NCBI RefSeq assembly: GCF_963675635.1
Contig: NZ_OY776488.1
Location: 1,033,740-1,097,739 of the forward strand
Direction: 5' to 3'
DNA: 64,000 bases
DNA from: an uncultured Pseudodesulfovibrio sp.
Lineage (GTDB): Bacteria; Desulfobacterota; Desulfovibrionia; Desulfovibrionales; Desulfovibrionaceae
In this document: positions 45,095-53,977 of the stretch, one piece after another
Layout of the letters: each line of letters begins with the position of its first letter
Numbering within the stretch: the first letter of the stretch is position 1
The notes under the pieces: generated by a model
What the model saw: only the letters and a program-made list of their open reading frames with translations
Database searches by the model: none
Told to the model about the DNA's origin: nothing
Translations under genes and position numbers: made by a program

Positions 45095-45676
45095 ATGAAC
45101 CGAACAATTGAATTAGTCCAAACAATATACGAAATCAAGCAGCTTGAGAACTTCGACGAGGCTCAAATAGCTTTGGCGGGACGCTCCAACGTTGGAAAAT
45201 CCTCACTGGTCAACCGTCTGGCGGGACGCAAGCAGTTGGCGAAGATCAGTTCAAAACCGGGAAAAACCCGGAGTCTCAACTACTACAAAGTCAATCCTGA
45301 CGGCTACTTCCTTGTTGATTTGCCAGGCTATGGCTATGCCAAATGCTCCAAGACTGAACGCGCCAAATGGGCCAAGCTCATCGAGGCGTACATGACCAAC
45401 AATCAGCAGCTCAAGGCAGTCGCAGTTCTGTTGGATTCACGCCTCACACCACAAAAAATCGACATGGAACTGACTTCCTACCTGAAAAGCCTGGGCATTC
45501 CGATCATTCCCGTACTGACAAAAGCTGACAAGCCTAAACAACGGGAATTGGCAAAACTGCAAAAACAATGGAAAGATATCCTTCAACAGAAGAATGATCC
45601 CCTGTTGTTCTCCAGCAAAACAGGCAAAGGCGAAGACAGACTCTGGGATGTTCTGGGCGAATACGCAAAATTGTAA
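45095..45676 (+). CDS. engB: Ribosome biogenesis GTP-binding protein YihA/YsxC
   Basis: A 193-residue TRAFAC GTPase with G1 ALAGRSNVGKSSLVN, G2 RSLNYYKVN, G3 DLPGYGYAK, and G4 TKADKPKQ. It is needed for large ribosomal subunit assembly. Start set at ATG 45095 (MNRTIELVQTIYE), because the family begins there; an upstream GTG at 45053 would add 14 odd residues. It is divergent from aroQ and convergent with lptG, where the stops abut. Confidence 0.93.
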   Translation: MNRTIELVQTIYEIKQLENFDEAQIALAGRSNVGKSSLVNRLAGRKQLAKISSKPGKTRSLNYYKVNPDGYFLVDLPGYGYAKCSKTERAKWAKLIEAYMTNNQQLKAVAVLLDSRLTPQKIDMELTSYLKSLGIPIIPVLTKADKPKQRELAKLQKQWKDILQQKNDPLLFSSKTGKGEDRLWDVLGEYAKL

Positions 45677-46819
45677 TTAACTACGGCTCAGCCGAAGACC
45701 ACCAACCCACACCCTGACCATCGCCTGAAACCCCGGCAAAGCTACCCAGGTCAGCCGCAAAGATGCCAGGGACCCCATTATGGCGTTGCCAAGCCAGGCC
45801 GCCATAATGGGTGGTAGAACACCCTTCTCTCCAGCTGTAGCACCCACAACGTGCATTCCGTATTGGACAAAGACAAGAATAAGCGCAAAACCAATGTTGG
45901 CATAAATATTCTCGGAGAACGTCATAAGCGTCAAAGCAAATAACGCCATGACTACGATGGAGAAAGCATAAGAGAGTTTGCCATGCCAAACTGTCCGCAA
46001 TATCTCCACATTCGAACCAGATTCTTCTAGTTTTTCAATAGCTTTTGAGAGTTCTAACAACGGAAGCTGCGCTTTGTCACCCTTGAGTTCCACAGCCGCA
46101 TATGCCTTGAGATTCTGTCTGACAGAAAGGAATTGTGACAATCGATTGACCCCGATAAAAGTTCGGGTGTCGAGTTCATGCACATCCAGCAATCCCCACC
46201 CATGGTCGTCGATGAGCGCTTTCTTGGCAGTCAGAATTCTGATCAGATCTTGGCTGTCCGTGGTAAATTCATACACCGTGATACCACTTGCCATGCTTTT
46301 GGCTGGATGCGCTTTTTCCGCAAGAACAATGAATGGACCATCACGAAACCACAACTTGTTGATAGTCAGCTCATCCAATTGTTTCTTTCGGACATCCTCT
46401 TTCCATATTCTGTTGGCCTCATACTCTCCAAACACGCCAAGGAACTGGGAAAAAAACAACTGCCCAACGCTCCAGATCATTGCATAAATGATAAAGAAAC
46501 GGATAAACCAGGCAAACGAAACCCCACCGGCTCGTAAAGCAAGCATCTCTCGTGACCGCGTCAACACGCCGAGTTGTATAACCATGGCGAGTAAAAAGAT
46601 TGCCGGCATCAACTGAGATACGATAAGCGGAATTTTGACCACGAAATAAAAAAGGATAGTCTCGGCACCCAACCCAGCCTGGAAAAAATCATCCAAACGG
46701 TCAAAGATGTCAGACAGGAGATAGATACCTGTTCCAACAGCCAGACAGACAGCCATCAGATAGAGATTCTGTCGAATGAGGTATCGACTGAGGACACCTA
46801 CGCCGAAGATATTCCTCAT
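45677..46819 (-). CDS. lptG: LPS export permease LptG
   Basis: A 380-residue inner-membrane protein of the YjgP/YjgQ family. It starts VLSRYLIRQNLYLMAVCLAVGTGIYLLSDIFDRLDDF with a first helix, then LIVSQLMPAIFLLAMVIQLGVLTRSREMLALRAGG, the family's cytoplasmic-loop signature. A large periplasmic beta-jellyroll domain lies between membrane parts, and three helices close the C-terminus. LptG pairs with LptF and LptB to extract LPS to the Lpt bridge. Its start overlaps the lptF stop by four bases (ATGA coupling). lptB and lptC are not in the window. Confidence 0.9.
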   Translation of the reverse strand: MRNIFGVGVLSRYLIRQNLYLMAVCLAVGTGIYLLSDIFDRLDDFFQAGLGAETILFYFVVKIPLIVSQLMPAIFLLAMVIQLGVLTRSREMLALRAGGVSFAWFIRFFIIYAMIWSVGQLFFSQFLGVFGEYEANRIWKEDVRKKQLDELTINKLWFRDGPFIVLAEKAHPAKSMASGITVYEFTTDSQDLIRILTAKKALIDDHGWGLLDVHELDTRTFIGVNRLSQFLSVRQNLKAYAAVELKGDKAQLPLLELSKAIEKLEESGSNVEILRTVWHGKLSYAFSIVVMALFALTLMTFSENIYANIGFALILVFVQYGMHVVGATAGEKGVLPPIMAAWLGNAIMGSLASLRLTWVALPGFQAMVRVWVGGLRLSRS

Positions 46820-47982
46820 GCGCTCGCCCTCTTATTGAATTGCAAGGATGTAAGCCAATGAATGAAGGCGGGGGTTCGCTCTTTGTTGGCGTAACGCATG
46901 CCTATGAGTGCCACGAAAACATATACAAAGTTTGGTGCCCATAGGCCATATTCAGGAGGAATCGCACCAGATTCTCCCATACTGACACCAACAGAAAACA
47001 TTGTATAATACACAAGGAACAGCCCCATGGACAACAGCAGTCCGTACTGCTGTTTCAGGCCGCGAAAGGCTGAAGCAATGGGAATGGCGAACATGCCAAG
47101 TATGATACAGCCGACTGGTAATGTAATACGCTTAAAAAACTCGGTGTCCACTTTGCGATAAAACCGAGCCTCGCGCCCTGGAGCCTCGTTATGGTCATGA
47201 CGTATGGCGCTCAGACGAGACAACGGCATGTCCTTGGCTTTGTCTTCACTGAAGTTGAATCCCATCAGCAATTTGCCCAGATCGAGCCTGATAGAGTATG
47301 TACCGAATTTAAGGATGTTCAGCTCATCTCCACTCTGTCGAAAAATATTTCCATTTTTGAAGGTAATTCGAATTTCAGCCGTCGCAGGCGTAGAATCAAT
47401 CTGAGCTTCGGGAGCCACGACGACGACAGAAGTCCCCTTGATGGATTCATCACGAACAAAAGCAAACTTCAGTTCGCCCTTCTCGTTGTCCACCTGATGA
47501 GCATAAAACGTAATGCCCGGAAATTCCTTGTTGAACACGCCAGGCTGTAGTGCGAATTTTGAATGTGTCCGGGCAAATTGGTAGAGTTTGGTTTTGAACA
47601 TGTCCATTCCCCAGGCAAGCCCCCAGAATGAAATGAACAAAGTGAACAGCGTACATAAGGTACAAAAAAACAAAGGCGCTGGCAGCATCCTGTATAAACT
47701 GACCCCACTCGCCTTGAGCGCAGTCAATTCGTTATCCGTACTCATGCGCAAGAACGTCAAAAAGACGCTCAACATTGTCGCAATAGGCGTAATAAGCAGC
47801 AAAAAGAATGGGGTTAAGTAAAAGAAAAGCTGTAATATATTAAAAAAACCAATGTCCTGAGAAAGAAACAAGGAACGAAGCTGCAACATCCTACCGACCA
47901 GAATAAGACCCAGCAGGCAGGAAACAGTCAGGCCAAACAGCTTGAGCAGTTCACGGAAAATTTGTCGTTGAAGAATTTGCAC
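46816..47982 (-). CDS. lptF: LPS export permease LptF
   Basis: A 388-residue partner of LptG. It begins MQILQRQIFRELLKLFGLTVSCLLGLILVGR, typical for LptF, with LTPFFLLLITPIATMLSVFLTFLRMSTDNELTALKASGVSLYRML, then a periplasmic domain and three C-terminal membrane helices. It acts in the LptB2FG ABC exporter. It is followed by lptG with a 4-base overlap and preceded by a 60-residue protein gene 9 bases upstream, suggesting one transcript. The F-versus-G assignment rests on gene order and N-terminal resemblance. Confidence 0.88.
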   Translation of the reverse strand: MQILQRQIFRELLKLFGLTVSCLLGLILVGRMLQLRSLFLSQDIGFFNILQLFFYLTPFFLLLITPIATMLSVFLTFLRMSTDNELTALKASGVSLYRMLPAPLFFCTLCTLFTLFISFWGLAWGMDMFKTKLYQFARTHSKFALQPGVFNKEFPGITFYAHQVDNEKGELKFAFVRDESIKGTSVVVVAPEAQIDSTPATAEIRITFKNGNIFRQSGDELNILKFGTYSIRLDLGKLLMGFNFSEDKAKDMPLSRLSAIRHDHNEAPGREARFYRKVDTEFFKRITLPVGCIILGMFAIPIASAFRGLKQQYGLLLSMGLFLVYYTMFSVGVSMGESGAIPPEYGLWAPNFVYVFVALIGMRYANKERTPAFIHWLTSLQFNKRASA

Positions 47983-47991
47983 TGGCTGAGT

Positions 47992-48174
47992 CTAATCCCG
48001 GCTTTTTTTATAGAAACGCTGGAGGAATTCGACGTCCTTTGGCGAGAGATTAAAATTGACAGCAGCTTTCTCAATCAACGAGACAAGTTTGCTGTCGGGA
48101 TTATTCTCCAGTTTTTCACAAATCCAAGCAACGGCTTTGCGCATCAGTTCACTCTGCGGCATTATGGTAGTCAT
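47992..48174 (-). CDS. Conserved-looking 60-residue protein
   Basis: A short protein, MTTIMPQSELMRKAVAWICE..., helical and basic, with the tail NFNLSPKDVEFLQRFYKKSR. It has no signal peptide or membrane segment. The start at ATG 48174 follows a good GAGGAG ribosome-binding site; the longer open frame up to 48264 lacks one. It precedes lptF by 9 bases and is probably the first gene of the lptFG transcript. Function is not known; I could not match it to a named family. Confidence 0.6.
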   Translation of the reverse strand: MTTIMPQSELMRKAVAWICEKLENNPDSKLVSLIEKAAVNFNLSPKDVEFLQRFYKKSRD

Positions 48175-48305
48175 GAATGACTCCTCAAAGGTCAAAGGTT
48201 CAATCAGTTTAAATACACCAGCATCCAAGTGCTTGCAAGACACTCTTAGTTGGGCTAGGCCCAACGTTCAACCCTGAATATCAACATTTTTCGCATGAGG
48301 CTCAC

Positions 48306-49097
48306 ATGGCACCCTGGTACATAGCGGTCATTCTCGGGATCGTCGAAGGATTAACTGAGTTCCTGCCCATATCAAGCACAGGCCATCTCATCACAACCGG
48401 ACACCTGCTCGATTTCACCGGCCCCAAGGCCGAGACTTTTGAAATTGTCATTCAGCTCGGTGCGATACTTGCCGTTGTCGTCCTATACTGGGATCGATTC
48501 TTCGGCCTGTTACGCCCGAATCCGGACCAGAAGTTCTCAGGACTCTACGGCCTTTGGCTTCTTTTCCTTACATCTCTTCCAGCATCCATCGTGGGATTGC
48601 TGACTCACGGATATATTAAACAATACCTGTTCAGCCCGACGACCGTAGCAATCGCTTTGGCTGTCGGCGCAATCCTTATTTTCATTGTCGAAAGCGTAAA
48701 GAAAACCGAAAAAGTCCTCACTCTGGACGAAATTACACCCAAAATAGCCCTGGGCATCGGCTTTTTCCAATGCTTAGCCCTATGGCCAGGATTCTCCCGA
48801 TCCGCAGCGACTATCATGGGCGGCATGTTGCTCGGCGCACGACGCACTGTGGCCGCAGAATACTCATTTATTGCAGCAGTTCCCATCATGTTCGCCGCAA
48901 CTGGCTATGATCTGCTGAAAAACTATACACTTTTTGAAGGTGGAGACTTTCTTTTCCTGCTTCTCGGATTCATTATATCCTTCATTTCAGCATGGCTCGC
49001 AATCAAAGGATTCATTTATCTGCTGGGGAAATTAACTCTGCGCCCGTTCGCAATTTATCGCCTGGCACTTGCTCCTTTGATTCTCCTGTATTTGTAA
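48306..49097 (+). CDS. uppP: Undecaprenyl-diphosphatase (BacA/UppP)
   Basis: A 263-residue membrane phosphatase recycling the C55-PP lipid carrier. Family motifs: VEGLTEFLPISSTGHLITTGHLL near the N-terminus (catalytic Glu and the SSTGH loop) and PGFSRSAATIMGGMLLGARR (second conserved box). About seven to eight helices fill the rest. It acts at the inner membrane and supplies carrier for peptidoglycan and LPS. It is divergent from the 60-residue gene of the lptFG unit. Confidence 0.96.
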   Translation: MAPWYIAVILGIVEGLTEFLPISSTGHLITTGHLLDFTGPKAETFEIVIQLGAILAVVVLYWDRFFGLLRPNPDQKFSGLYGLWLLFLTSLPASIVGLLTHGYIKQYLFSPTTVAIALAVGAILIFIVESVKKTEKVLTLDEITPKIALGIGFFQCLALWPGFSRSAATIMGGMLLGARRTVAAEYSFIAAVPIMFAATGYDLLKNYTLFEGGDFLFLLLGFIISFISAWLAIKGFIYLLGKLTLRPFAIYRLALAPLILLYL

Positions 49098-49189
49098 TAT
49101 GTTCCAAAAAAACAAGATAATTCAAATTTCCACTTGCCAAGCGCGAAAAGACGTTCTATAAGCTGTCCTCGCTTCGGCGAAACAAATGT

Positions 49190-49266
49190 GGCGAGGTAGC
49201 TCAGTTGGTTAGAGCATACGGCTCATATCCGTAGAGTCGGAGGTTCAAGTCCTCTCCTCGCTACCA
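49190..49266 (+). tRNA. tRNA-Met (CAT)
   Basis: A 77-base tRNA with acceptor GGCGAGG/CCTCGCT and encoded CCA. The D-arm reads GCTCAGTTGGTTAGAGC. The anticodon stem TACGG/CCGTA has a CTCATAT loop, so the anticodon is CAT, and the T-loop is TTCAAGT. A first G-U pair in the acceptor suggests the elongator. tRNA-Ile2 with lysidine cannot be excluded by anticodon alone. Confidence 0.9.
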
Positions 49267-49276
49267 CGAGTACAAA

Positions 49277-49314
49277 GAATCCCGTAGATCATATGATCTA
49301 CGGGATTCTTTTTT
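49277..49314 (+). terminator. Terminator of tRNA-Met
   Basis: GAATCCCGTAGATC paired with GATCTACGGGATTC around a short AT loop, followed by TTTTTT. Confidence 0.92.
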
Positions 49315-49485
49315 CATTCACCTCTTCCCCAGATTCTTCACGTCCCCCTCCAAAAGCAAGTCAACTCATTTCCTCATGGGTTTCAATCATTCAGAATGAG
49401 GAACCTATACGACTCTTCTCTCCACACATTGTTTTTTTATTCAAACAAGCATACTTTGTCATAAAATAAACAAAGTAAGTACATA

Positions 49486-50454
49486 ATGATAAAAAAGACA
49501 TTTTTCATCTTTTTCGCCCTTTTCCTGCTCTTCATCTCTGCCTGTTCGGACGACCCTGCCAATGTCTTTCAGGGCTATGTTGAGGGAGAGTATGTTCTTG
49601 TATCATCTCCCATCGGAGGAACGCTGGACAGTCTTTCTATCTCTCGAGGAGACATTGTATCCAAAAACGCCCCTCTTTATACGCTGGAGCGAGATTTCGA
49701 AAAAGCTGCGGTCGATGAAGCCACACATGGTTTGCAACGCGCACAGGACAATTTGGCCAACCTAGAAAAGGGACAGCGGCCATCCGAAATAGCCTCTATC
49801 CAGGCTCAATTGAGACAAGCAAAGGCATCGGTTGACTTGGCAAGAATTGAATACCAACGACGAGTAAAACTCATTGCAGAAAAAACCATCTCTCAAGAGG
49901 AGTTGGATAGATCCAAAAGCGACTATGATCAAAAGAAGCAACAGGTCAAACAATTCAGCGCAGACTTGACAACAGCTCGCCTCGGCGCACGCAGCGATGA
50001 AATCCGAGGGGCTATGGCGGAAGTCCTTCAGGCTCAGGCCAAACTGACTCAGGCACAGTGGAACTTCGATCAAAAAGCCTGTTCAGCACCAAGTTCCGCA
50101 TTCGTGTTCGACACTCTCTACCGGGTTGGCGAATGGATCCCCCCCGGACAGCCAGCCGTCTCTCTCCTCCCCCCGGAGAACATCGAGGTCCGCTTCTATA
50201 TTCCGCAAACACTCGTCGGAAAAATTCAGCAGGGCCAACATGCAATTGTCACCTACGATGGTGCAACCAAGCCCATCAACGTGACAATCACCTATGTTTC
50301 GCCGGAAGCCGAATTCACTCCGCCTGTCATCTATTCCAGCCAAAGCAGAGCCAAACTCGTCTTCATGCTCAAAGCAAGCCCATCACAAGAGGATGCAGCG
50401 CAACTTCACCCCGGACAGCCCGTTGATGTAACAATTCCCGACCTGACGTCATAA
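49486..50454 (+). CDS. HlyD-type efflux adaptor lipoprotein
   Basis: A 322-residue membrane-fusion protein. A lipoprotein signal (FFIFFALFLLFISAC) leads into VEGEYVLVSSPIGGTLDSLSISRGDIVSKNAPLYTLE, a lipoyl-like half. A long alpha-hairpin follows (LQRAQDNLANLEKGQRPSEIASIQAQLRQ and ARIEYQRRVKLIAEKTISQEELDRSKSDYDQKKQQ). It ends with a barrel half, VRFYIPQTLVGKIQQGQHAIVTYDG. The layout resembles YbhG of the YbhGFSR exporter. It begins a three-gene unit with an ABC ATPase and permease on the same strand. The substrate is unknown. Confidence 0.88.
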   Translation: MIKKTFFIFFALFLLFISACSDDPANVFQGYVEGEYVLVSSPIGGTLDSLSISRGDIVSKNAPLYTLERDFEKAAVDEATHGLQRAQDNLANLEKGQRPSEIASIQAQLRQAKASVDLARIEYQRRVKLIAEKTISQEELDRSKSDYDQKKQQVKQFSADLTTARLGARSDEIRGAMAEVLQAQAKLTQAQWNFDQKACSAPSSAFVFDTLYRVGEWIPPGQPAVSLLPPENIEVRFYIPQTLVGKIQQGQHAIVTYDGATKPINVTITYVSPEAEFTPPVIYSSQSRAKLVFMLKASPSQEDAAQLHPGQPVDVTIPDLTS

Positions 50455-50472
50455 GCACTGGTAGCCTAGAAC

Positions 50473-51408
50473 ATGTCAGCAGATATCATCATTGACGTAC
50501 AGGGGTTGACCAAATCCTTTGGCTCGAAAACGGTGGTCAACAAACTGGACATGAAAATCCGCAAGGGTGAAATATACGGATTCCTCGGACCAAATGGTTC
50601 AGGAAAAACCACATCAATCCGCATGCTATGCGGACTTCTCAAGCCCAATTCTGGTTCCGGAACTTGCCTTGACTATAATGTCATCACCGAATCCCACCTC
50701 ATCAAGCCGCATGTGGGCTATATGACACAGCGATTCAGTTTGTATGAAGACTTAACCGTCAGGGAAAACATCGAATTCACGGCACGCGTCTTCGGCCTGA
50801 ACAATCCGAAGCAAAAAGCCAGCGAATGTATCGAAAGAATGGGGCTCGGCCCATTTGAAAAGCACCTGGCAGGCAATCTTTCTGGCGGATGGAAACAGCG
50901 ACTTTCTCTCGGCGTCAGCACACTCCATTCCCCAAAACTACTCCTTTTGGATGAACCAACCGCAGGCGTTGATCCCGGCGCCAGAAGAGACTTTTGGGAC
51001 CAAGTGCATACTCTCGCCTCTCAGGGCATTACAGCCCTCATCAGCACGCACTACATGGACGAAGCAGAACGGTGTCACAGGCTTGCATACATCGCTTACG
51101 GCACCCTTCTCGCGACTGGAACTGTTGAAGAGATGATTGCGGATTCCCAGTTGACCACATGGAACGTCAGCCTTGCGAATGGCGATGGCACACTGCATGA
51201 TCTATCGGAACAACTCAAAAAACTCCCCGGCATTGATCAGGTTGTTGCTTTTGGAAACACACTTCATGTCAGCGGCAGAAATGCCAGCATCCTTGAACTC
51301 AGCATCAAACCATTCCAGAAGCAACCGTATAAATGGACATTGATAGACACCAGCCTGGAAGAAGTTTTCATAGACCTTATGCAGCAAAGCAAAGGAGATC
51401 TGGGATGA
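50473..51408 (+). CDS. ABC transporter ATP-binding protein (YbhF/CcmA-like)
   Basis: A 311-residue ATPase. Walker A is FLGPNGSGKTTSIRMLCG, the signature is NLSGGWKQRLSLGVSTL, Walker B is LLLLDEPTAGVDPGARRDFWD, and the His switch is LISTHYMDEAERC. The C-terminal ~70 residues resemble the accessory region of drug-export ATPases. It is a single-domain protein, unlike the two-domain YbhF, so it should homodimerise. It lies 18 bases after the adaptor and its stop overlaps the permease start as ATGA. Confidence 0.92.
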   Translation: MSADIIIDVQGLTKSFGSKTVVNKLDMKIRKGEIYGFLGPNGSGKTTSIRMLCGLLKPNSGSGTCLDYNVITESHLIKPHVGYMTQRFSLYEDLTVRENIEFTARVFGLNNPKQKASECIERMGLGPFEKHLAGNLSGGWKQRLSLGVSTLHSPKLLLLDEPTAGVDPGARRDFWDQVHTLASQGITALISTHYMDEAERCHRLAYIAYGTLLATGTVEEMIADSQLTTWNVSLANGDGTLHDLSEQLKKLPGIDQVVAFGNTLHVSGRNASILELSIKPFQKQPYKWTLIDTSLEEVFIDLMQQSKGDLG

Positions 51409-52538
51409 ACTTCTTTTCCATCAAACGTTTCTTTGCCATGGTAAGCAAAGAATTCATCCAGATGCGACGGGATAGACTCACTTTCGCAATGATGATCGGC
51501 ATACCGCTCATCCAATTGATGCTTTTCGGCTATGCCATCAATTCCGACCCCCGCCACCTCCCCACAGCGATTCTCTCTGCCGATAATTCCCAATTCTCCC
51601 GGGCAATCGTTGCTGGAATGCAGACAAGTACTTTTTTCGACATCACACATCACCCCAAAACTCGCGCCGAGGCCACCAGACTTATCAGAGAGGGAGTTGT
51701 TCAATTTGTTCTGACCATCCCCGAGCAATTCGGGCAGAATTTACTCCGCAACAACAGACCAATTCTACTCCTTGAAGCGGACGCAACAGATCCAATGGCA
51801 ACGGGCAATGCTGCTGGATCATTTCCAGAGATTATCCGAAGGGCTCTTGCCAAGGAGCTCAAAGGCCCCACCTTGAAACTCAATCAGAGCCTACCTCCAG
51901 TCGATATTCGCATTCATAACGATTACAATCCTGAAGCAGAAAGCCAATACAATATTGTCCCAGGACTGATGGGGGTCATTCTGACCATGACACTTGTCAT
52001 GATTACGTCGCTGGCCATTACAAGGGAATCCGAACGCGGCACCATGGAACATCTCCTTGCCACGCCGGTTAGACCGCTTGAGGTCATGCTCGGGAAGATA
52101 GTCCCTTATATTTTTGTCGGATACATCCAGATAACTCTCATCATTCTGGCTGCATGGCTCTTGTTCGATGTCCCGATGCACGGCAGTGTCACACTGGTTT
52201 TTGTTCTCTCTGTGGTATTCATCGGTGCAAATCTCTCCGTTGGTGTCACTGTGTCAACAGTCGTCAGGAATCAACTCCAAGCTGTACAGATGTCGATGTT
52301 CTTCTTTCTGCCATCACTCCTACTTTCAGGATTCATGTTCCCGTTCAGAGGCATGCCTCAATGGGCACAACTGCTCGGCTCTGCACTCCCGTTAACGCAC
52401 TACCTTCGCCTTATCCGAGGCATACTTCTTAAAGGGAACGGTCTTGAAGAATCCATCCATCACGTCTGGCCCATTCTAATTTTTTGGCTGATTGTTGTTG
52501 CCGTCGGCCTGAAAAGGTATCGCCGTACTCTTGATTAA
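51405..52538 (+). CDS. ABC-2 type permease (YbhS/YhhJ-like)
   Basis: A 377-residue ABC-2 exporter permease. It starts MNFFSIKRFFAMVSKEFIQMRRDRLTFAMMIGIPLIQLMLFGYAI, typical of the YhhJ/YbhS branch, with a large extracytoplasmic domain after helix 1. A block of five helices follows, with LAITRESERGTMEHLLATPVRPLEVMLGKIVPYI, the conserved coupling element. I set the start at ATG 51405, overlapping the ATPase stop. Only one permease is present, so homodimerisation is likely. Together with the adaptor it forms a tripartite exporter, probably with TolC elsewhere. Substrate unknown. Confidence 0.9.
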   Translation: MNFFSIKRFFAMVSKEFIQMRRDRLTFAMMIGIPLIQLMLFGYAINSDPRHLPTAILSADNSQFSRAIVAGMQTSTFFDITHHPKTRAEATRLIREGVVQFVLTIPEQFGQNLLRNNRPILLLEADATDPMATGNAAGSFPEIIRRALAKELKGPTLKLNQSLPPVDIRIHNDYNPEAESQYNIVPGLMGVILTMTLVMITSLAITRESERGTMEHLLATPVRPLEVMLGKIVPYIFVGYIQITLIILAAWLLFDVPMHGSVTLVFVLSVVFIGANLSVGVTVSTVVRNQLQAVQMSMFFFLPSLLLSGFMFPFRGMPQWAQLLGSALPLTHYLRLIRGILLKGNGLEESIHHVWPILIFWLIVVAVGLKRYRRTLD

Positions 52539-52710
52539 ACATCCTCAATAGTCGCAACTCACTCTTTCCATGAAGGCACAATACGTATCGATGGCCCCCT
52601 GCAAGTAGTTTAGAAAATGTCTAAAAAAAGTTTAACAACCCACAATTAATGAATAATTTATCAATTAACATTATGTCGACTATTTTTTATTATTGATACG
52701 ATGATTTAAG

Positions 52711-52738
52711 TTGCCAAACCGATCAAACTACTTATATA
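52711..52738 (+). promoter_or_regulatory. Candidate sigma-70 promoter of ssrA
   Basis: TTGCCA at 52711-52716 and TATATA at 52733-52738 are separated by 16 bases, ~27 bases before the mature tmRNA 5' end. This fits a short precursor leader but is not proven. Confidence 0.4.
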
Positions 52739-52764
52739 CCTTGTATCCGTTAGTTCATTGACAT

Positions 52765-53149
52765 GGGGGCGCACTGGTTTCGACGGGGATAGTTGAAGTC
52801 AAAGCTGCAGGTCGAGGTTGGTCGATGGCCTCGTAAAAATCGACCACAAGATAATTGCAAACGACAATTACGACTACGCAATGGCTGCTTAATTGCAGGA
52901 TTGCTACCTGACACCTTAGAGTGTCACGATTCTACTGCCGACGCCTTATGAGCGGATAGGATCGACAAACTATAGGGCTAGCATCATAGTTGGGTTTCTT
53001 TGGCTATGGCGCGAAATAATAAAAGGACTAGTCTAGGGGCTGTTTGGCCCGGTGCAATCCTCTAGGCGAAACTTTATTCCGGACCTAAACCTGTAGAAGC
53101 TTTCACGGATCGTTCTCGGACGGGAGTTCGACTCTCCCCGCCTCCACCA
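52765..53149 (+). ncRNA. ssrA: Transfer-messenger RNA (tmRNA)
   Basis: One-piece tmRNA. The tRNA-like ends pair as GGGGGCG (52765-52771) and CGCCTCC, with encoded CCA. The 3' T-arm reads GGGAGTTCGACTCTCCC. The tag reading frame starts at GCA 52857 and stops at TAA 52890-52892, giving the tag ANDNYDYAMAA. The 5' half contains the conserved start CGCACTGGTTTCGACGGGGA. Rescue of stalled ribosomes needs SmpB, which is not in the window. Confidence 0.97.
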
Positions 53150-53173
53150 TCAGTCTTTTCACATTGTTCAGTC

Positions 53174-53216
53174 AATGGAAAAGCCCCGCCAAAAATTGGC
53201 GGGGCTTTTCCATTGG
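53174..53216. terminator. Bidirectional terminator between tmRNA and motB
   Basis: Long stem CAATGGAAAAGCCCCGCCA paired with TGGCGGGGCTTTTCCATTG and a short A/T loop. It can end both tmRNA (plus) and the second motB (minus). Confidence 0.85.
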
Positions 53217-53221
53217 TACTA

Positions 53222-53968
53222 TCACCATTTTGATCGCCCTGGGGGCATGTAAAAAAACTCGACCCTACGATTGAGCCTTTGATTCTCTTCTGATGTACTC
53301 GGCAAAATTGGCTTGGCACTGGCGTAACCGACTGCCTTCATGCGATTTGCAGAAATTGTCGAGTGTTCAAGAATATAGCGTAAACACCGTGCAGCTCGCG
53401 CTGCAGAGAGTTCCCAATTGGAGCTATAAATCTGCGATTCAACCCGTTCGCCATCCGTATGGCCACGAATGATAAGGTTAAAATCCGTTCCCTCCATAGC
53501 CTCAATAACAACCTGAAGACCTTTCCTGGCCTCATCAGTCAGCTCCGCAGAACCTCTGGTAAACATGGCCTGATTACTCAGACGAAGCATAACTCCCGAC
53601 TTATCACTGCTGACACGAGCCATATTTGCCAAATCTTCTGCTCGAATACTTTTCTTTATCCGTGCACCAAGTTCAACAATCTGCCTGTTTTCTCTAACAG
53701 TTTTACGTTCGGAAAAAGTTGTATCAGCATAAGGAACCGCTGTTGCACCAACATCATCAAATTGGACGCCCAAAGCCTCCTGAATGGAACCAATCATTTT
53801 TTTAAAGTTGGTCACATCTGTGTTGGTAAATGACAAAAGAAGCACAAAAAAACAGAGTAACAATGTCACCATATCAGCGAATGTCGCCATCCATGGCGGT
53901 ATGCCCTCATCCGGCTTTGGTGGGTCAGACTTTACGCCATCCTGTTGCATTGGTTCTTTCTCTGCCAT
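53222..53968 (-). CDS. motB: MotB-like flagellar stator protein, paralogue 2
   Basis: A 248-residue stator protein. The N-terminal membrane helix is PPWMATFADMVTLLLCFFVLLLSFTN with the ion-binding Asp32 in FADM. A C-terminal OmpA-like peptidoglycan-binding domain follows (MFTRGSAELTDEARKGLQVV; IIRGHTDGERVESQIYSSNWELSAARAARCLRYILE). It is very similar in plan to the preceding motB copy: both share PPWMATFADM and the OmpA motif. It lies 9 bases after the other motB, so motA-motB-motB form an operon. Which paralogue pairs with MotA is not known, and each could. Confidence 0.88.
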   Translation of the reverse strand: MAEKEPMQQDGVKSDPPKPDEGIPPWMATFADMVTLLLCFFVLLLSFTNTDVTNFKKMIGSIQEALGVQFDDVGATAVPYADTTFSERKTVRENRQIVELGARIKKSIRAEDLANMARVSSDKSGVMLRLSNQAMFTRGSAELTDEARKGLQVVIEAMEGTDFNLIIRGHTDGERVESQIYSSNWELSAARAARCLRYILEHSTISANRMKAVGYASAKPILPSTSEENQRLNRRVEFFYMPPGRSKW

Positions 53969-53977
53969 GACACCGCC

